Assembly (NCBI GenBank): GCA_014846175.1
Contig: RKAV01000038.1
Location: 1 to 8,662, forward strand
Source of the DNA: a bacterium
Lineage (GTDB): Bacteria > Bacillota_I > Bacilli_A > RF39 > UBA660
DNA length: 8,662 nt
Direction: 5' to 3'
Below the pieces are notes generated by a model, which did not search any database, was not told the origin of the DNA, and saw nothing but the letters and a program-made list of their open reading frames with translations. Positions 6,153 to 8,662 of the stretch are shown here, piece after piece (the first letter of the stretch is position 1; every line of letters begins with the position of its first letter). The position numbers were made by a program, and so were the translations under genes.

Positions 6153-6172
6153 TTTTAAAGGGAGGGAAAACT

Positions 6173-7477
6173 ATGAAGAATTTAACTATCTTACCAGCTG
6201 ATCAATATATTGTTATTAATAAAACGGTTCTCCATAGTGAAGACCGTAAACTTTTAACTATGCTTTATCAACCAATTATCGGTTATACAGCAGTTAGTTT
6301 GTATTTTGCTTTGATAGATGATCTTGATTCCTTAAATCAGATGAGTGATGATTTAAATCATCATCATTTAATGGCAACTATGCAGTTAAAATTGGATGAG
6401 ATTATGATTGCAAGAGAAAAATTAGAAGCAGTTGGTCTTATTAAGACTTATATTAAAAAAGGAAATGTTAATCACTATGTCTATTTATTATATTCTCCTA
6501 TTTCAGCTAGTGAATTTTTCCATCATCCAATCCTAAATATTGTTTTATATAATAATATTGGTAAGAAAGAATATGCTAAAAGACAAGAGATATTTCAAGT
6601 ACCAAAGATTAATTTAAAGGATTATGAAGATGTTAGTTTATCCTTTGACGAAGTGTTTGAAAGTAGTAATCTAAAGCCATTTGAAGTTTTAGATATTATT
6701 GGAGAAAGGAAAGAAGCAAAGATAAAGTCTAAGATGGCGATTGACTTTAACCTATTAATAAGTTCTATTCCTAGTTCTATTTTATCTAGTAGATGTTTTA
6801 GTGAAGATGTAAAAGAATTAATTAATTCTCTTGCTCTTGTTTATAATTTTGATACTACTAATATGGCAGGACTTGTACAGTCATCTATAAATGAAAAAGG
6901 ACTAGTTGATAGAACTTTATTAAGAAAGAGTTGTAGGAATTATTATCAGTTTGATCATGCAGGTAGTTTACCAACCTTAATTTATCAAAAACAACCAGAG
7001 TTTTTAAAACAACCAGAAGGTGATAAATCAAAGTGGGCAAAGATGGCTTATACTTTTGAAAATACATCACCTTATGATTATTTAAAGAGTAAACAAAAAG
7101 GCGTTGAACCTACTAAGCGTGATTTAAAACTTATTGAAGATTTAATGGTTGAATTAAAATTATCTTCTGGTGTAGTTAATGTTTTAATATCCTATGCTTT
7201 GAAATTAAATAATCAAAAATTAAATAGAAGTTATTTAGAAACTATAGCAGCTCAGTGGAAAAGACTTAATATTGAAACGGTAGAAGAAGCGATGCGACTC
7301 ACAGAAAAAGAATACAAAAAGATGAAAAAAATAGCAATGTCTACTAATAAGAGTAAAAAAGAAGAAGGTAGTAAACAAAAAGAGATACTTCCTGATTGGT
7401 TTAATGAAGATTTAAAAACTAACACAATGGATAGTAAAGAAAAAGAAGAGATGGATACATTATTATCATCATTTTAG
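6173..7477 (+). CDS. dnaB: Replication initiation and membrane attachment protein DnaB (DnaD superfamily)
   Basis: The Bacillus-type DnaB, a helicase-loading protein that acts with DnaD and DnaI to place the replicative helicase at the origin and restart sites; it is not the helicase. It has 434 residues, close to Bacillus DnaB. The N-terminal part reads ADQYIVINKTVLHSEDRK then LLTMLYQPIIGYTAVSLY, characteristic of the family. The C-terminal DDBH2 domain (about 311-385) carries the YxxxIxxxW motif as Tyr354, Ile358 and Trp362 (SYLETIAAQW). It ends in a basic, acidic linker with ILPDWF. The ATG at 6173 follows GGGAGG (6160-6166 region) at normal spacing. Thymidine kinase follows after 15 bp; dnaI, the usual next gene in Bacilli, is not there. 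The call is firm; the partner proteins are known from Bacillus, not shown here. Confidence 0.93.
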   Translation: MKNLTILPADQYIVINKTVLHSEDRKLLTMLYQPIIGYTAVSLYFALIDDLDSLNQMSDDLNHHHLMATMQLKLDEIMIAREKLEAVGLIKTYIKKGNVNHYVYLLYSPISASEFFHHPILNIVLYNNIGKKEYAKRQEIFQVPKINLKDYEDVSLSFDEVFESSNLKPFEVLDIIGERKEAKIKSKMAIDFNLLISSIPSSILSSRCFSEDVKELINSLALVYNFDTTNMAGLVQSSINEKGLVDRTLLRKSCRNYYQFDHAGSLPTLIYQKQPEFLKQPEGDKSKWAKMAYTFENTSPYDYLKSKQKGVEPTKRDLKLIEDLMVELKLSSGVVNVLISYALKLNNQKLNRSYLETIAAQWKRLNIETVEEAMRLTEKEYKKMKKIAMSTNKSKKEEGSKQKEILPDWFNEDLKTNTMDSKEKEEMDTLLSSF

Positions 7478-7492
7478 AAAGAGGGAATAAGA

Positions 7493-8095
7493 ATGAAAGA
7501 AGATTTATCATTTTATTATAGTGCTATGAAAGGTGGCAAAACAACTAGAATATTTCAAAAAATACATGATTTAGAAGAAAATGGACAAACGGTATTATTA
7601 ATTAAACCTAAGATTGATACTAAAGGTAATGATTGCATTATTAATAGAAAAGGGGAACAAAGAAAGATAGATATATTACTTGATACAAATGATAAACTAT
7701 TAACAACTAAAAATATTGAAAGTATCTTATTTTGCAATCATATAATTGTTGATGAAGTGCAATTCTTAACTAAAGAGCAAATAGAAGAATTATGGATGAT
7801 TAATAAAAAAGCTGATATTAAAGTTTCTTGTTATGGCTTAAAAACTAATTTTAAAGGAGAATTATTTGAAGGAAGTGCAAGATTAATGGCACTTGCTGAT
7901 AATATTGTAGAGTTAGAAACTAATTCTTTATGTACATGTGGAGAAAAAGCCAAATTTAATGCTAGAAAAGTGGCTGGAGAATTTACTTTTTCAGGCGAAG
8001 AAGTGGAAATAGATGGAGCTAATAAACAAATAGAATATGTTCCTTTATGTGGAGCTTGTTATTATAAAAAAGTCTATACTAAAAGAAAAAAATAA
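7493..8095 (+). CDS. tdk: Thymidine kinase (type II, TK1-like)
   Basis: Phosphorylates thymidine with ATP to dTMP in the pyrimidine salvage pathway, in the cytoplasm. At 200 residues it has normal length. The P-loop is YYSAMKGGKTT (residues 8-18, Lys16 and Thr17), close to the enterobacterial YSAMNAGKS form. DEVQF (87-91) supplies Mg-binding Asp87 and catalytic-base Glu88. The lasso loop that closes over thymidine is CYGLKTNFKGELFEGS (113-128). Zinc-site cysteines are Cys147, Cys149, Cys186 and Cys189; the spacing of the first pair, C-T-C, is tight but CTCG occurs in relatives. The ATG at 7493 has a GAGGG ribosome site in the 15-bp gap after dnaB, so the two are cotranscribed. All key residues are present, so the enzyme should be active. 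Confidence 0.96.
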   Translation: MKEDLSFYYSAMKGGKTTRIFQKIHDLEENGQTVLLIKPKIDTKGNDCIINRKGEQRKIDILLDTNDKLLTTKNIESILFCNHIIVDEVQFLTKEQIEELWMINKKADIKVSCYGLKTNFKGELFEGSARLMALADNIVELETNSLCTCGEKAKFNARKVAGEFTFSGEEVEIDGANKQIEYVPLCGACYYKKVYTKRKK

Positions 8096-8103
8096 AATAA
8101 GTA

Positions 8104-8135
8104 ATTCATTTTAACAAAAATATGTTAAAATGAAT
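8104..8135. repeat. Perfect 13-bp inverted repeat between tdk and the tRNA region
   Basis: ATTCATTTTAACA (8104-8116) pairs with TGTTAAAATGAAT (8123-8135) around AAAATA, starting eight bases after the tdk stop. There is no T-run, so it is not a standard intrinsic terminator; it may protect or process the 3' end of the mRNA. The right arm contains TTAAAAT, which could double as a -10 element for the RNA that follows. Confidence 0.65.
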
Positions 8136-8141
8136 GTAGAT

Positions 8142-8214
8142 GTCCTCGTAGCTCAGTAGGATAGAGCGATTGCCTCCTAAGAGTGTGTTCATTCTTAGAG
8201 AGTAAAAAAAGGAC
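8142..8214 (+). pseudogene. Broken tRNA-Arg(CCU) with a rearranged 3' half
   Basis: The 5' half is a normal tRNA: acceptor strand GTCCTCG, D-arm GCTC-loop-GAGC and an anticodon loop CTCCTAA with anticodon CCU. After that the 3' anticodon strand (GAGTG) does not pair with ATTGC, and there is no T-arm TTCGA motif. In its place CTAAGAGTG (8177-8185) pairs perfectly with CATTCTTAG (8190-8198), and CTC/GAG extends the stem past one bulged A. AGGAC (8210-8214) still pairs with GTCCT (8142-8146) at tRNA-like spacing, but no CCA follows. It cannot work as a standard tRNA; it may be a decayed copy or a structured RNA derived from one. Confidence 0.65.
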
Positions 8215-8232
8215 AGATAAAAATATTAATAA

Positions 8233-8252
8233 TTCCCTTTATTTAAAGGGAA
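8233..8252. repeat. 8-bp hairpin between the two tRNA-Arg sequences
   Basis: TTCCCTTT (8233-8240) pairs with AAAGGGAA (8245-8252) around ATTT, seven bases before the intact tRNA. It has no T-run; a processing or spacer hairpin is possible. Confidence 0.5.
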
Positions 8253-8258
8253 ATCAAT

Positions 8259-8337
8259 GTCTCCATAGCTCAGATGGATAGAGCACAGACCTCCTAAGTC
8301 TGGTTTTGGCCGAGTTCGAGTCTCGGTGGGGACACCA
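8259..8337 (+). tRNA. tRNA-Arg (anticodon CCU)
   Basis: An intact tRNA reading AGG. Acceptor GTCTCCA pairs with TGGGGAC (one G-T pair). The D-arm is GCTC with loop AGATGGATA and GAGC. The anticodon stem CAGAC/GTCTG holds loop CTCCTAA (CCU at 8293-8295). The T-arm CCGAG/CTCGG holds TTCGAGT. The discriminator is A at 8334 and CCA is encoded at 8335-8337. The variable loop is GTTTTGG, seven bases and slightly long. Its 3' end is a common attachment site for integrative elements, and the sequence to the right changes in character. Confidence 0.96.
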
Positions 8338-8350
8338 GAATGCTTATAAA

Positions 8351-8382
8351 GTCTTGAAATCCTTGGGTTTCGAGGCTTTTTT
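8351..8382 (+). terminator. Strong intrinsic terminator after tRNA-Arg
   Basis: GTCTTGAAATC (8351-8361) pairs with GGTTTCGAGGC (8365-8375), with several G-T pairs, around a CTTG loop and is followed by a T-run (8376-8382). It lies 13 bases after the tRNA. The stem is richer in G+C than the other terminators in the window. Confidence 0.85.
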
Positions 8383-8637
8383 CGTTTACTCGAAAAGTGA
8401 TACTGAGTGATATGACATAATATATGTGTCGGCACTTTTTACGGCACCTCTTTTGATAACATCAACTATCTCCAATATGGCATAAAATATATCAAAAAGT
8501 AGCTGCTTAATTTTTAGTAGGACTTTCTATCACTAGAATTTACAATAAATCTAATATTTAATATAAAATTTTATATCTAATTTTCGATTATCCGCATAAA
8601 CACTATACTTTCAAGTATTTTGAAGTATAGAAAAAAC
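8383..8637. other. Non-coding stretch right of the tRNA, possible element border
   Basis: I find no convincing gene here. It contains a tandem pair CGGCAC at 8430-8435 and 8442-8447 (12-bp period). An imperfect repeat ATATGACATAATATAT (8410-8425) is echoed by ATATGGCATAAAATATAT (8475-8492). A long imperfect hairpin has outer arms CTATACTT (8603-8610) and AAGTATAG (8623-8630). The first 110 bases after the tRNA are about 38% G+C, above the neighbouring genes. Confidence 0.45.
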
Positions 8638-8661
8638 TCATTTTACCACGAATTTACCACG
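8638..8661 (-). CDS. Possible C-terminal end of a leftward gene, maybe an integrase
   Basis: On the minus strand the last codons of the window read RGKFVVK and end in TGA at 8638-8640. The bases form a direct repeat TTTACCACGA (8642-8651 and 8653-8662). Tyrosine integrase genes often end with such short repeats, a few hundred bases from the tRNA used as attachment site. Seven codons prove nothing by themselves; this is offered as a pointer to the next sequence. Confidence 0.2.
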   Translation of the reverse strand, partial: RGKFVVK

Positions 8662-8662
8662 A
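8642..8662. repeat. 11-bp-period direct repeat at the right edge
   Basis: TTTACCACGA occurs twice in tandem with one spacer base and may continue beyond the window. It has the form of arm-type binding sites of tyrosine integrases; this is inference. Confidence 0.55.

Noticed and set aside
8226..8435. 69-codon open frame on the minus strand antisense to tRNA-Arg
   Set aside because: It is the complement of the tRNA and its terminator; the SGVPTETRTR-type peptide is a familiar artefact of reading tRNA backwards. No ribosome site and no coding character.
8601..8631. Hairpin near 8603-8630 as a terminator
   Set aside because: On the plus strand it is followed by A residues, and on the minus strand only by a short GTGTTTAT; the stem also has a bulge. 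It may be a weak leftward terminator but is not reliable.
1..8662. Mycoplasma-type code with TGA as Trp
   Set aside because: Tryptophan is TGG throughout the proteins, and TGA ends the surface protein gene at 5133-5135 just before the next ribosome site.
8410..8662. CRISPR array in the repeats at the right end
   Set aside because: The repeats are 6-16 bp, of different sequence and without regular spacers.

Overview
The window is AT-rich (roughly 27-30% G+C over the genes) and codes compactly. It carries a Bacillus-type DnaB/DnaD-superfamily replication-initiation gene, an OmpR-family two-component system and Shine-Dalgarno-led genes. Trp is TGG, and TGA is used as a stop (for example at 5133-5135), so the genetic code is standard. 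Together these point to an uncultured low-GC member of the Bacillota, of the Bacilli, Erysipelotrichia or RF39-like gut type, and not to a recoded Mollicute. The species cannot be named from this sequence.

Layout. (1) Bases 1-97 have about 45% G+C and, on the minus strand, read as a membrane-protein fragment resembling an ABC-2 permease. They abut a sensor kinase that is cut off at the same point, so this is a junction: a deletion, an insertion or an assembly chimera. (2) Bases 416-2418, minus strand, form an operon: a MOP/SpoVB-like lipid-linked-precursor flippase, an OmpR-type response regulator, and the truncated histidine kinase, whose start overlaps the regulator's end. (3) A divergent promoter region at 2419-2528 leads rightwards to a membrane-anchored, acidic, probably disordered protein (2529-3536). 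Next come two exported, membrane-anchored proteins in one operon (3597-5135 and 5146-5997). The first ends in a surface domain that I recognise as recurrent in gut Firmicutes, and the second has a Cys-rich coiled stalk. (4) The 175-bp gap at 5998-6172 holds a terminator, a promoter module nearly identical to the one at 2431-2509, a four-codon mini-ORF, a second terminator and the dnaB promoter. (5) dnaB (6173-7477) and thymidine kinase (7493-8095) form a DNA-replication/precursor operon. (6) From 8096 to the end there is no clear protein gene. This stretch has a perfect 13-bp hairpin, a broken tRNA-Arg(CCU) whose 3' half has become a long hairpin, another hairpin, an intact tRNA-Arg(CCU), a strong terminator, and then about 280 bp of different composition with tandem direct repeats.

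The most interesting parts are three. One is the twice-used promoter module containing TGTAAA-N5-TGTAAA, which on the other strand reads as the PhoP-box-like TTTACA-N5-TTTACA; one copy lies just upstream of the operon encoding the OmpR-type regulator. The second is the mini transcription unit in front of dnaB. The third is the tRNA-Arg end, where a remnant tRNA, an intact tRNA and integrase-arm-like repeats suggest the border of an integrative element lying to the right. I see no CRISPR array, insertion sequence or recognisable defence system.
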